In this document: piece by piece, positions 9,505 through 18,532 of the stretch | Layout of the letters: every line of letters begins with the position of its first letter | Numbering within the stretch: position 1 is the first letter of the stretch | Source: Marinilabiliales bacterium | GTDB lineage: Bacteria > Bacteroidota > Bacteroidia > Bacteroidales > F082 | Assembly: GCA_002869365.1 (NCBI GenBank) | Contig: PKTA01000092.1 | Coordinates: 1-49,783 of the forward strand | Direction: 5' to 3' | DNA length: 49,783 bases | Made by a program: the position numbers and the translations under genes | Notes under the pieces: model-generated | What the model saw: only the letters and a program-made list of their open reading frames with translations | What the model was told of the DNA's origin: nothing | The model's database searches: none

Positions 9505-10902
9505 ATGAAAAACTCTATATTAACCTTAGTAATTATTTTGTTTGGTTCATTAGTTAATGCCCAAATGGAAAGTTCAAACTGGTATTTTGGTGATTTTGCC
9601 GGATTAAGTTTCAGTAATGGCTTACCGGAAGCAAATGTTAATGGGGCTTTAACTACTTGGGAAGGATGTGCCTCAATATCAAGTTATTCAGGTGAATTAT
9701 TGTTTTACACTGATGGTAATAAAATTTGGAACAGAAATCATGTGTTAATGCCAAATGGATCCGGATTGCTTGGTAATTTATCCAGTACACAATCAGCGTT
9801 AATAGTTCAAAAACCAGAAAATGACAGTTTATACTACTTATTTACTATAGACGATGTTGCCCATGGTAATGGTGGCTCAGAAGGTTTGAATTATTCAATC
9901 GTAAATATGAACCTGGAATCAGGCCTGGGTGATGTAATTGAAGAAGAAAAAAATAATCACTTAACCAGCCCCATGTGTGAAAAAGTTACAGCAACTAAAC
10001 ATGCAAATGGTATCGATGTATGGATTTTATGCCAGAAATGGGAAACAAATGACATATACGCATATTTACTTACTGCAGAAGGAATTGATACGGAAGCCGT
10101 AATTAATAGTTGTGGTACGATTATATCTGGTATTATTGATAATGCTAAAGGTTATATGAAAGTATCTCCCAACAGCAGCATTATTGCTAAAGCGAATGCC
10201 GGTATGCATACCGTTGAAATATTTGATTTTAATAATAGTACAGGTGGTGTTACCAATGCAAGAGTAATACCGGATATGGCCGGTGAACCTTATGGAATAG
10301 AGTTTTCCCCTGACAATAAATTATTATACGTAAATACCTGGAAGAATCAGTCAGGACAAAGACTTTTACAATATGATCTTGAAGCAGGTGATATAAACGA
10401 TATTATAGCTTCAGAATATATAGTTGGTATAGGTACCAATGGTGCACTGCAAACAGCCCCCGACAACAAGATATACATTGCCATGAACGGAAGTGGTTCA
10501 CTATCCAGGATTAATCAGCCAAATAAATATGGACCAGATTGCGATTTTGAATTTAACAGTATAAGTCTTGGAGGCAAAACATCACAATATGGATTACCAA
10601 ATTTTCCTTCTTATATTATCCCTCCCGTTGGAGAACATGAGTTGGTAATTAGTACAACAGATATCAATATTTATCCAAATCCAAATAATGGCAGGTTTTA
10701 CCTGGAAGTTGATTCATCAGTTGAAAATGCAGTTATAGAACTATATGATTTGAATGGCAAATTGATCTGGAAAGAAAATGTTCAGTTAATCAGTAACTTA
10801 AAAACCAATATTATAGATGTTTCCTTTTTGGATAAGACTAGTTATATTCTTTTATTAAAAACAGGCAATAAAACTTTTTCCACTAAGTTATTTATTGAAT
10901 AA
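9505..10902 (+). CDS. Secreted propeller-like protein with T9SS type A sorting domain (paralogue 2)
   Basis: A tandem paralogue of the preceding gene, 50 nt downstream. It has a signal peptide (MKNSILTLVIILFGSLVNAQ), the same roughly 350-residue NWYFGDFAGLSF propeller-like domain, and then, without PKD or Ig modules, a T9SS type A tail (IYPNPNNGRFYLEV...SYILLLKTG). The stretch from GEPYGIEFSPDNKLLYV to SRINQPNK is almost residue-identical to paralogue 1 while the DNA differs at many third positions, which indicates selection on the protein rather than a very recent duplication. The stop codon overlaps the ATG of the MFS gene by 1 nt (TAATG), so the two are translationally coupled. Function unknown. 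Confidence 0.9.
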   Translation: MKNSILTLVIILFGSLVNAQMESSNWYFGDFAGLSFSNGLPEANVNGALTTWEGCASISSYSGELLFYTDGNKIWNRNHVLMPNGSGLLGNLSSTQSALIVQKPENDSLYYLFTIDDVAHGNGGSEGLNYSIVNMNLESGLGDVIEEEKNNHLTSPMCEKVTATKHANGIDVWILCQKWETNDIYAYLLTAEGIDTEAVINSCGTIISGIIDNAKGYMKVSPNSSIIAKANAGMHTVEIFDFNNSTGGVTNARVIPDMAGEPYGIEFSPDNKLLYVNTWKNQSGQRLLQYDLEAGDINDIIASEYIVGIGTNGALQTAPDNKIYIAMNGSGSLSRINQPNKYGPDCDFEFNSISLGGKTSQYGLPNFPSYIIPPVGEHELVISTTDINIYPNPNNGRFYLEVDSSVENAVIELYDLNGKLIWKENVQLISNLKTNIIDVSFLDKTSYILLLKTGNKTFSTKLFIE

Positions 10903-12074
10903 TGGAGAAAAGTAAGCAAAACGGTAAATTTGAGACTTCCAATATTATGTTGGTCTCGGTAACCCATATGCTTCATGATATTTACTCCTCTTTTCTTGCT
11001 CCATTACGTCCTCTACTTATCGAGAAATTTGGTATTGGGCTTGCTTTAGCATCAGTTTGGGATATTATAATGCGAATTCCATGGTTTCTAAATCCTTTAA
11101 TTGGAATTATTGCTGAGAGAACAGCAGCCCGTTATTTTGTAATTGTAACCCCTGCAATAACTGCTATATCAATGAGTTTGCTGGGAGTAGCACCTTCATT
11201 TACAATAGTTTCCATACTCCTTTTTGTAATGGGTATAAGCGGAGCATTTTTTCATGTTCCTTCTCCGGTAATGATAAAAAGACTGTCGGGGAAATATACA
11301 GGAAGAGGAATGAGTTTCTTTATGTTTGGAGGAGAAATGGCCAGAACTTTGGGGCCTCTAATAATTACCGCGGCAGTTTCAGTTTGGGGATTAGAAGGTA
11401 CGTGGAAATTAATTCCATTTGGATTGGTGGCCTCTTTTATTTTATTTTTAAAACTCAGAAAAATAAAAATATCATCGGAGTTTCAAAATAGGACAGGAGA
11501 GAGTCCGGCCTATTTATCTACCCTTAGAAGTTATTTGCCATTCTTTTTAATTCTTGTTGGAATAACCTTATTCAGGTCAATAATGAAATCAGGCTTAACG
11601 GCATTTTTACCAACTTATTTTTATAATGAAAAAGGGGAGACCCTATGGTTTGCTAATTCGGCATTGGCAGTTTTTCAGCTGGCAGGTGCTATCGGTACTA
11701 TACTTGCCGGTAGCATATCAGATAGACTTGGGCGCAAGACAACACTTTTGATTATCAGTATTTTATCGCCTGTATTAATGTTTCTTTTTATTAATTCAAC
11801 AGGTTATGCAAGTTTTGTTTTTTTACTTTTACTCGGCCTCTTTGTTTTTGCACCTGGTCCGGTTTTAATGGCTTTGGTACAGGATGTATCTAAAAAATTG
11901 CCGGTATTTATGAATAGCATTTATATGACCATAAGTTTTGTTACTTCGGCAATGTCTGTCTTATTTGCAGGAATGCTTGGCGATTGGATAGGACTGGAAA
12001 AAACTTATTTAATTTCATCTTTCCTTGCTTTAGGTGCCATACCTTTTGTACTTTTACTTAATAAAAGAAATTAA
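10902..12074 (+). CDS. MFS transporter, fosmidomycin-resistance (Fsr)-like
   Basis: A 390-residue inner-membrane permease with about 12 hydrophobic segments. The order of motifs resembles Fsr-type major facilitator proteins: VTHMLHDIYSSFLAPLRPLL in TM1, GISGAFFHVPSPVMIKRLSG between TM4 and TM5, GGEMARTLGPLI in TM5, and the central-repeat loop GSISDRLGRKTTLL (DRxGRK motif A). The family includes drug and sugar-phosphate-like exporters; the real substrate is unknown. It starts inside the stop of the upstream secreted protein and ends 9 nt before the metallohydrolase gene, so the three probably share a transcript. Confidence 0.88.
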   Translation: MEKSKQNGKFETSNIMLVSVTHMLHDIYSSFLAPLRPLLIEKFGIGLALASVWDIIMRIPWFLNPLIGIIAERTAARYFVIVTPAITAISMSLLGVAPSFTIVSILLFVMGISGAFFHVPSPVMIKRLSGKYTGRGMSFFMFGGEMARTLGPLIITAAVSVWGLEGTWKLIPFGLVASFILFLKLRKIKISSEFQNRTGESPAYLSTLRSYLPFFLILVGITLFRSIMKSGLTAFLPTYFYNEKGETLWFANSALAVFQLAGAIGTILAGSISDRLGRKTTLLIISILSPVLMFLFINSTGYASFVFLLLLGLFVFAPGPVLMALVQDVSKKLPVFMNSIYMTISFVTSAMSVLFAGMLGDWIGLEKTYLISSFLALGAIPFVLLLNKRN

Positions 12075-12083
12075 AATAAGCAA

Positions 12084-14012
12084 ATGTTGTATTTCGTAGA
12101 TATTCATTGTCATCCTTCAATGAAGGCTTTCTACTCATCCTTGCATCATTCACAGAGAAAAAATATGTGGGAATATATACCCGTAAGTCCTGTTTGTGAT
12201 GAGTTGCCCAAGATTCTTAAAAGGCAGTTGGATGAAATGGTTAAGTTTTCTCAAACAAACCTTGACAATTGTAAAGAGGGCAGGGTAGGAGTCTTATTTT
12301 CAAGTATATATCCCGTAGAACGGGGATGGTTCGACGAAAATAATATTACCAATATTTTATTAGGAACCGAACTTTTTACTAAATCGGCAATTTGTAGCAG
12401 TGGCTTTAATGAAATGTTGGTAAATAGTTTGGTTAACGATATTACAAATAATAAAAAAGTAAACTATTTTCAGGATTTGTCTACAGAATATTATTATTTG
12501 AATTCAAATCAGGCAAAATCAGAAGATAACAATAAGACTTTTTTTATGGCCAATAGTTTTGATGAAATAGAAGCCGTTGAATTAAATAATGATAATACAA
12601 ATATCGCTCTGATTTTTAATATAGAAGGAGGACATTCACTAATTGATTTCACTACTTATAAAGTTGCCCGAAATACTCCATTTCGTAAAGTAAATAAACG
12701 TAAATATTCAGAATATAAAAGATATAAAGAGCAAATATTCAGAAATATAGATATTTTAAAAGGGGAGGGAGAGAAAGAAATTTATATTGATGGTAATGCT
12801 GTCAATATGCATTTTAATCACACTCCATTATTCATAACTTTTGCTCATCATTTTTGGAACTTATTGTGCGGACATGCTGATAGTTTAAATTTAGGTGGTG
12901 ATATTCTCCTAAATCAGAACAGAGCAAAAGGAAGAAAATTTAGCAGACTGGGCAGAGAAGTATTGCATAAACTCCTTGAGAGAGATGATAATAAGCGTCG
13001 TATTTTGATTGATATTAAACATTTGAGTATAAGGGCAAGGGAGGAATTCTTCAAAATATGGAAAAATGATTATTATTCAAAAGGCGATTCATTTCCCATT
13101 ATTTCCAGTCATGCTGCCGTAAACGGAAGACAATCCTATGGCTTGAGAAAACGAATTGAAATGGAAAATAACTATTTCAATGATGCTGATATAAATATGT
13201 TTGATAAGGATATCAGGATAGTTTTTAAATCGGATGGTATTATTGGTTTAATACTAAATGAAGTAAGGTTGCCGGGATTTCAATCCAGTATTAAACTGAA
13301 GAAGAATAAACGTAAAATCAGGAAGTTACTGAAAAAAGATCCAGATGACAGTAGAATAGAGGAGTTGAAATCTGAAAACAAACAAATATATTTGCAATGT
13401 CTGGTAACAAATATGTTTCATATCGTTAGAACTATCAATGAGAAAAGAGCATGGGACATAATAAGTATAGGTTCTGATTTCGATGGTATGATAGATACAT
13501 TAGACAATTATTATAGTGCAACAAATTTCATTAATTTAAAGAATGATTTAAATACATTTATTGATAATTGCAATAATTTGCTACATATATCGATTGATAA
13601 TGAAGAGTTTAAATATTTAAAGTTTGGTTATACAACTAATGAAATACTCGATAAAATTTTTCATACTAATGCCATTGAGTTTCTTCGAAAGTATTTCCAT
13701 GATGATTTTTTAAAAAAAGGAATAAAACATAAGTATATGGATATTAATAAATTAGATGAATTAGATCCTGAAGATTACGGATTATCCAAAAGGCAGAGAA
13801 TTGTAAAAATTTCTGATGAAGAGATCGGTTTGGTGAAAATGCGAAAATCACGCATAATTATGAAGGATGGTGAGCAGATTTCCAAACTGGTAAACACCAT
13901 AAAATCAAAAGACAACAAACTTAAAGTTAAATTGATAATTAGTGGTCCAATTTGCAGTAAAACAGTCAAATACTTAAAAGGAAATAATATAGATATAGTC
14001 TCTGTTTCCTAA
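12084..14012 (+). CDS. Membrane-dipeptidase (peptidase M19)-like metallohydrolase, atypical
   Basis: A TIM-barrel metallohydrolase resembling renal dipeptidase: first-strand metal motif DIHCHPS (His8, His10), bridging Glu181 in NIEGGHS, His313 in IDIKHLS, His343 in SSHAAVNG, and GSDFDG (Asp465), the hallmark of M19. It has no signal peptide, so it is probably cytoplasmic. Three features are odd: HxH instead of the usual HxD of M19, a length of 642 residues where M19 enzymes have about 350-450, and charged insertions (about residues 210-240 and 400-440) plus an extra C-terminal segment from about 560. The start 9 nt after the MFS stop suggests an operon and hence uptake or export linked to hydrolysis, which is inference. 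An amidohydrolase with another substrate is the alternative. Confidence 0.75.
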   Translation: MLYFVDIHCHPSMKAFYSSLHHSQRKNMWEYIPVSPVCDELPKILKRQLDEMVKFSQTNLDNCKEGRVGVLFSSIYPVERGWFDENNITNILLGTELFTKSAICSSGFNEMLVNSLVNDITNNKKVNYFQDLSTEYYYLNSNQAKSEDNNKTFFMANSFDEIEAVELNNDNTNIALIFNIEGGHSLIDFTTYKVARNTPFRKVNKRKYSEYKRYKEQIFRNIDILKGEGEKEIYIDGNAVNMHFNHTPLFITFAHHFWNLLCGHADSLNLGGDILLNQNRAKGRKFSRLGREVLHKLLERDDNKRRILIDIKHLSIRAREEFFKIWKNDYYSKGDSFPIISSHAAVNGRQSYGLRKRIEMENNYFNDADINMFDKDIRIVFKSDGIIGLILNEVRLPGFQSSIKLKKNKRKIRKLLKKDPDDSRIEELKSENKQIYLQCLVTNMFHIVRTINEKRAWDIISIGSDFDGMIDTLDNYYSATNFINLKNDLNTFIDNCNNLLHISIDNEEFKYLKFGYTTNEILDKIFHTNAIEFLRKYFHDDFLKKGIKHKYMDINKLDELDPEDYGLSKRQRIVKISDEEIGLVKMRKSRIIMKDGEQISKLVNTIKSKDNKLKVKLIISGPICSKTVKYLKGNNIDIVSVS

Positions 14013-14033
14013 AATATATCTAAATAATTAATT

Positions 14034-14234
14034 ATGAATGGTACTAAACGAAATAGTATAGAGATTGGTCAGTATGTTTCCATAGTTTTAAAAAAAGATC
14101 AGCGCAGCGGCGAATTAACTGATGGTTACGTTAAACGAATATTGACCAAAGCACCATCTCATCCACATGGTATAAAAGTTATGCTTGAAGACGGACAGGT
14201 TGGGAGAGTCAAAGAAATTCTTGAAGAAGATTAG
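14034..14234 (+). CDS. ywbE: YwbE family protein (DUF2196)
   Basis: A 66-residue protein closely matching Bacillus YwbE in length and sequence: VLKKDQRSGELTDG, ILTKAPSHPHGIKVMLEDGQVGRV. It is probably a small single-domain beta-barrel of the KOW/SH3 kind (inference from the short strands and glycine spacing). The function is unknown across the family. It sits 21 nt after the metallohydrolase gene and ends the co-directional run that began at 6830, before a bidirectional terminator. Confidence 0.92.
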   Translation: MNGTKRNSIEIGQYVSIVLKKDQRSGELTDGYVKRILTKAPSHPHGIKVMLEDGQVGRVKEILEED

Positions 14235-14342
14235 TTTGACTAATAATTATACTAAATAAGTTATTGATCTATTAATCAGAAAAATAAGTAATACATAAAT
14301 GTCCTATAATTAATATTATGTTAAATAGAAATTGTCAAATAT

Positions 14343-14375
14343 AAGGGGGAATATAATCTATACTCCCCCTTTTTA
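14343..14375. terminator. Bidirectional terminator between ywbE and the TPR gene
   Basis: AAGGGGGA pairs with TCCCCCTT around a 13-nt loop with ATA/TAT complementarity. A T-run follows on the plus strand, and the minus-strand reading continues TTATATTTG. It lies between convergent genes. Confidence 0.75.
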
Positions 14376-14389
14376 TATTTTATGAAAAA

Positions 14390-15520
14390 CTATTTATTAT
14401 TTAATTCTTCAAGTTTATCATTCATCTTTAATCTGATGTAAGCTTCTTTAAGCGCATTACGTGTATATACATCTTCAGAGTTTAATTCCAAAGACTTTTC
14501 CAGAAATGGAATAGCCTTCTTGAGATTAGCATCTGCTTTTGCATTAAGCGAATCATATTCTTTAACTTTATCCAATGGTAAATCATTGGCTTGAGCCTGA
14601 AATTCAGCTGCTTTATTAACATAAATTGCGCCTATATTGTAAAATGCTTCGAAAAAATTAGGTCTAACTTCTGATGCTTTCAAATAGTACTTTTCAGCAT
14701 TTTCATAATCCTTTTGGTCATCATAGGTTTTTCCTAAAAGGAAGTAAAGATTTGAGTTTTCAGGATCTTTTTCAATGGCAGCCAGCAAACTATTTTGTAA
14801 TTTCTCAGTCTCCCCTTTTTCAAGATATGTTTGTGCTTCTTCCAAAAGTAAACTTAATTCATTTGGAAATTTTTCACGACCAGCGGTCAATATTTCCATA
14901 GCACGAACTGTATCACCCAACTGTTTTGCTGAACGATTATAGAACATATATACTCTTGGATCCTCAAAATTAGCATCAATACATTTTTGCAGATATTCTG
15001 CAGCAATCTCAGGTTTATCCGACATTACTCCTGCCATACCTATGTTAAAAGCAGCAATAGTATCGAATTTTCCGTTCGACTTAGCAATATCAAAAGCATA
15101 TTTAAAATCCTGTATGGCATCACCAAAATTACCGTTTTGAAATTTTGTACCGCCTTCAGTATAAAAAACATTTACTAAGTTATTCATATTCGCTTCGATG
15201 TCTTTGGTAAGTTTACCCTTCTCATCAAATTGTTTTGCTTTTTGGAATGATTTGTATGCTTCAACAGCGGCATTGGTATCAAGTTGATGATATGCTGGCA
15301 ATGGACTTTGGGCGATATTATAATAAATCATCCCTCTGTAAAGCCATGTTTTTGCATCATTCATTGTTTTATCATGCTTAACAGCTTTGTCAATTGATTC
15401 CTTTGCTTTATCTAGTTTTCCATCTCTATTGTAATTAAAGGCTGATGTTCTTTCAAAGTTTTGAGCAAAACCAATACTTAACATCATGCTAAGGCCTAAT
15501 AATAATGCTATTTTTTTCAT
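14390..15520 (-). CDS. Secreted/periplasmic tetratricopeptide repeat protein
   Basis: A signal peptide (MKKIALLLGLSMMLSIGFAQ) is followed by TPR-type helical pairs throughout the 376 residues, for example the unit with LYFLLGKTYDDQKDYENAEKYYLKA and the next with FFEAFYNIGAIYVNKA. The final units end in IPFLEKSLELNSEDVYTRNALKEAYIRL. It is a scaffold type and no catalytic domain is visible. It lies downstream of gyrA on the same strand across a 160-nt gap with its own good promoter, so it is probably transcribed independently. The specific role is unknown. Confidence 0.85.
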   Translation of the reverse strand: MKKIALLLGLSMMLSIGFAQNFERTSAFNYNRDGKLDKAKESIDKAVKHDKTMNDAKTWLYRGMIYYNIAQSPLPAYHQLDTNAAVEAYKSFQKAKQFDEKGKLTKDIEANMNNLVNVFYTEGGTKFQNGNFGDAIQDFKYAFDIAKSNGKFDTIAAFNIGMAGVMSDKPEIAAEYLQKCIDANFEDPRVYMFYNRSAKQLGDTVRAMEILTAGREKFPNELSLLLEEAQTYLEKGETEKLQNSLLAAIEKDPENSNLYFLLGKTYDDQKDYENAEKYYLKASEVRPNFFEAFYNIGAIYVNKAAEFQAQANDLPLDKVKEYDSLNAKADANLKKAIPFLEKSLELNSEDVYTRNALKEAYIRLKMNDKLEELNNK

Positions 15521-15612
15521 GTATCTTAATTTTTATTATTAATGGAAAAAGCCTTCCCTTTTATAACTTTTCCATCTAACTAATTGGTTCTTAATAATGA
15601 TTTAAATTATTG

Positions 15613-15642
15613 CAAATATATTTATTATACCATTACTTCAAA
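15613..15642 (-). promoter_or_regulatory. Bacteroidota-type promoter for the TPR gene
   Basis: Minus strand TTTG, 18 nt, then TATATTTG: a full match to both the -33 and -7 elements. The predicted leader is about 90 nt and contains an ATGGAAAA/TTTTCCAT inverted repeat (15542-15575). Confidence 0.6.
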
Positions 15643-15680
15643 TATCATACCTTAATTTAGAAATAATAAAATTACCTAAA

Positions 15681-18275
15681 TTATTCAACGATATTTTCAT
15701 CATTTTCTTCTTCTGAAGTTTCATCTTCCGAAGACGTATTATCTTCATTTACAATGTCTTCCGAGGTAGTCTCAGCATTAGCTGCTTCTAATTCATCAAT
15801 TTCAGCAAGAGCTTCATTATCTTCTGCAGTTATTTCAACTTTTGCAACTGCAGCTATTTCATCTTCATCTCCAAGTTTAATAAGTCTGACTCCCTGAGTT
15901 GCCCTGCCCATAACTCTCATATTTTCAACTGCCATTCTGATAATGATACCGGATGTGTTGATAATCATAAGGTTATCTAATTCAGTTACATCTTTAATTG
16001 CAATTAAATATCCTGTTTTTTCGGTAATATTCAGAGTCTTGACACCTTTACCACCTCTGTTAGTGATACGGTAATCATCTATATTAGATCGTTTTCCGTA
16101 TCCTTTTTGGGAAACAACTAATACATCATGATCGAGGTCTTCAAGGCAGATCATTCCGATAACCTCATCTTTTTCATTTTCAAGCCTCACTCCTTTCACT
16201 CCGGCAGCGTTTCTACCCATAGGACGAACAGTTGATTCGTTGAAACGAATTGCCCTGCCTGATTTTTTTGCCAGAATAATCTCGCTACTGCCACTTGTAA
16301 GTTTAGCTTGTAGCAACTCATCACCATCCTTTATGGTAATCGCATTAATACCATTCTGGCGTGGACGTGAATATGCTTCTAATGAGGTCTTTTTAATAAT
16401 ACCTTTCTTAGTTGCAAGAATTATATAATTGTTATTAATGTATTCTTCGTCTTTCAGATTTTTGACATTAATAAATGCTTTCACAACATCATCCTGGTCG
16501 ATATTCAACAAGTTCTGAATTGCTCTTCCTTTTGAGGTTTTTGAACCTTCAGGAATTTCAAACACTCTCAACCAGAATACTTTACCTTTTTCAGTAAACA
16601 ATAATAAGTAATTATGATTAGTTGCAACGAATAAATGTTCAAGGAAATCTTCATTACGTGTAGTACTTCCTCTGGAGCCACGCCCTCCCCTATTTTGTAT
16701 TCTGTATTCGGTTAAGGCTGTTCTCTTTATATAACCCATATTCGAAATGGTAATTACCACTTTCTCATCAGGAATTACATCTTCAAGACTTATATCTTCG
16801 GCAGTATAAACGATTTTACTTCTACGCTCATCGCCATATTTTTCTTTTATCGCGGCAAGTTCATCTTTAATCAGATTCATTCTAACCTCTTTGCTGGCAA
16901 GAATTTCATTATACCAGGTAATTTGTTTAAGAAGTTCATCATAGTCTAACTTGATTTTATCGCGTTCCAGGCCGGTAAGTTTCTGAAGTCGCATATCAAG
17001 AATAGCTCTGGACTGAATTTCACTAAGCTTAAATCTTTCCATCAAGCCATTTCTCGCTTCTTCTGGAGTTTTTGAAGCCCTGATTAGTTTAATTACTTCA
17101 TCCAGGTTATCGAGTGCAATTAATAATCCTTCAAGTACATGTGCCTTCTTTTTAGCTTCTCTTAAATCATATTCAGTTCTGCGAACAACAACTTCATGTC
17201 GGTGTTCAACAAAATAGTGAATCATTTCTTTAAGGTTAAGCGTTTTTGGCCTACCATGAACAAGAGCAACATTATTAACGCTAAAAGAACTTTGTAATGC
17301 TGTCATTTGATATAACTTGTTCATTACAATGCTTGGTATTGCATCTTTTTTCAAGTCATATACTATTCTCATTCCGTTTCTATCCGACTCATCGTTAATA
17401 TCGGCAATTCCGTCAAGTTTCTTATCGTTAACAAGATCGGCTGTTTTTCTAATCATTTCAGCCTTGTTAACCTGATAAGGGATAGAATTTGCAATTATTC
17501 TTTCTCTTCCGTTATTTCCTTCTTCGATAGTAAGTTCTCCCCTCATCATCACACGGCCTCTACCGGTTTCAAAGGCGTTTATAACTCCCTCATAGCCATA
17601 GATAATACCACCTGTTGGAAAATCGGGTGCCTCAACTATTCTACCTAAATCAGTAACACTTATCTCTGTATCTTCGATATATGCAATAGTTGCATCAATA
17701 ACCTGTGACAGATTATGAGGAGGCATATTAGTTGCCATACCCACAGCAATACCAGAGGCTCCATTTATAAGTAAGTTTGGAATTTGTGTTGGCAATACAA
17801 CGGGCTCCTTTAATGTATCATCGAAATTAAACTGGTGATCAACAGTATCTTTATCTATATCAACCAGCATTTCTTCTGCAATTTTCCGAAGTCGTGCCTC
17901 TGTATAACGCATTGCGGCTGCATTATCGCCATCAATTGAGCCGAAGTTACCTTGTCCTTCTACCAAAGGGTATCGTAATGACCACTCTTGTGCCATACGA
18001 ACCATAGAATCGTAAACGGAAGTATCTCCGTGAGGATGATACTTACCCAGCACCTCTCCTACTATTCTGGCTGATTTCTTATATGATCGGTTAGAAAAAA
18101 CACCGAGTTCATGCATTCCAAAAAGTACACGGCGATGAACAGGTTTTAATCCATCTCTAACATCAGGAAGCGCTCTGGAAACAATTACCGACATCGAATA
18201 ATCGATATAGGCCGACTTCATCTGATTCTCAATATTAACCTTTATTATTCTTTCACCTTCAAAAACATTCTCCAT
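15681..18275 (-). CDS. gyrA: DNA gyrase subunit A
   Basis: The breakage-reunion subunit of gyrase, which introduces negative supercoils together with GyrB. The N-terminal winged-helix and tower domains include [18 protein letters not shown] and the active-site Tyr124 in [11 protein letters not shown]. The quinolone-determining region reads [11 protein letters not shown], with Thr85 at the position equivalent to E. coli Ser83 and Asp89 intact. The C-terminal domain has the six-bladed pinwheel repeats and a GyrA-box-like TNRGGKG (canonical QRRGGKG, here degenerate), which marks gyrase over ParC in this phylum. The last 50 residues are a strongly acidic Glu/Asp/Ser tail. The 864-residue length is normal. 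Transcription is divergent from clpC. Confidence 0.97.
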   Translation of the reverse strand: MENVFEGERIIKVNIENQMKSAYIDYSMSVIVSRALPDVRDGLKPVHRRVLFGMHELGVFSNRSYKKSARIVGEVLGKYHPHGDTSVYDSMVRMAQEWSLRYPLVEGQGNFGSIDGDNAAAMRYTEARLRKIAEEMLVDIDKDTVDHQFNFDDTLKEPVVLPTQIPNLLINGASGIAVGMATNMPPHNLSQVIDATIAYIEDTEISVTDLGRIVEAPDFPTGGIIYGYEGVINAFETGRGRVMMRGELTIEEGNNGRERIIANSIPYQVNKAEMIRKTADLVNDKKLDGIADINDESDRNGMRIVYDLKKDAIPSIVMNKLYQMTALQSSFSVNNVALVHGRPKTLNLKEMIHYFVEHRHEVVVRRTEYDLREAKKKAHVLEGLLIALDNLDEVIKLIRASKTPEEARNGLMERFKLSEIQSRAILDMRLQKLTGLERDKIKLDYDELLKQITWYNEILASKEVRMNLIKDELAAIKEKYGDERRSKIVYTAEDISLEDVIPDEKVVITISNMGYIKRTALTEYRIQNRGGRGSRGSTTRNEDFLEHLFVATNHNYLLLFTEKGKVFWLRVFEIPEGSKTSKGRAIQNLLNIDQDDVVKAFINVKNLKDEEYINNNYIILATKKGIIKKTSLEAYSRPRQNGINAITIKDGDELLQAKLTSGSSEIILAKKSGRAIRFNESTVRPMGRNAAGVKGVRLENEKDEVIGMICLEDLDHDVLVVSQKGYGKRSNIDDYRITNRGGKGVKTLNITEKTGYLIAIKDVTELDNLMIINTSGIIIRMAVENMRVMGRATQGVRLIKLGDEDEIAAVAKVEITAEDNEALAEIDELEAANAETTSEDIVNEDNTSSEDETSEEENDENIVE

Positions 18276-18314
18276 AAAAAAATTGTATGATTTGTCTTTA
18301 TATTATATAGGTGG

Positions 18315-18322
18315 CAAAAGTA
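18315..18322 (-). promoter_or_regulatory. -7 box upstream of gyrA
   Basis: Minus-strand TACTTTTG matches TAnnTTTG and lies about 40 nt upstream of the gyrA ATG. No correctly spaced -33 TTTG is seen. Confidence 0.4.
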
Positions 18323-18500
18323 AGAAATTTAGACCAATAAAAGTCGATTTAATATTGTCAATAAAGTTAATTATTTTAACAGTTAAATGTTAACAAGTGT
18401 CACTTATAAAAAACTGCACAGTTTTTGTGATTACTACTTTTGTAATACAAAAATTGTTAGGAATATCATAAAAATTACCTAGTTGTAATCGACTATTGTG

Positions 18501-18508
18501 TAGTTTTG
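18501..18508 (+). promoter_or_regulatory. -7 box upstream of clpC
   Basis: TAGTTTTG matches TAnnTTTG; a TTG lies 15 nt upstream, closer than usual. A transcript starting about 4-5 nt later would have a 20-nt leader to the ATG at 18533 and would exclude the in-frame TTG at 18506 as a start. A second match, TACTTTTG, lies at 18435-18442. Confidence 0.45.
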
Positions 18509-18532
18509 CAACAAATAATTATAAATAATAAT

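Noticed and set aside
15542..15575. ATGGAAAA/TTTTCCAT inverted repeat in the TPR gene leader
   Set aside because: Eight AT-rich pairs around an 18-nt loop; can arise by chance in this base composition.
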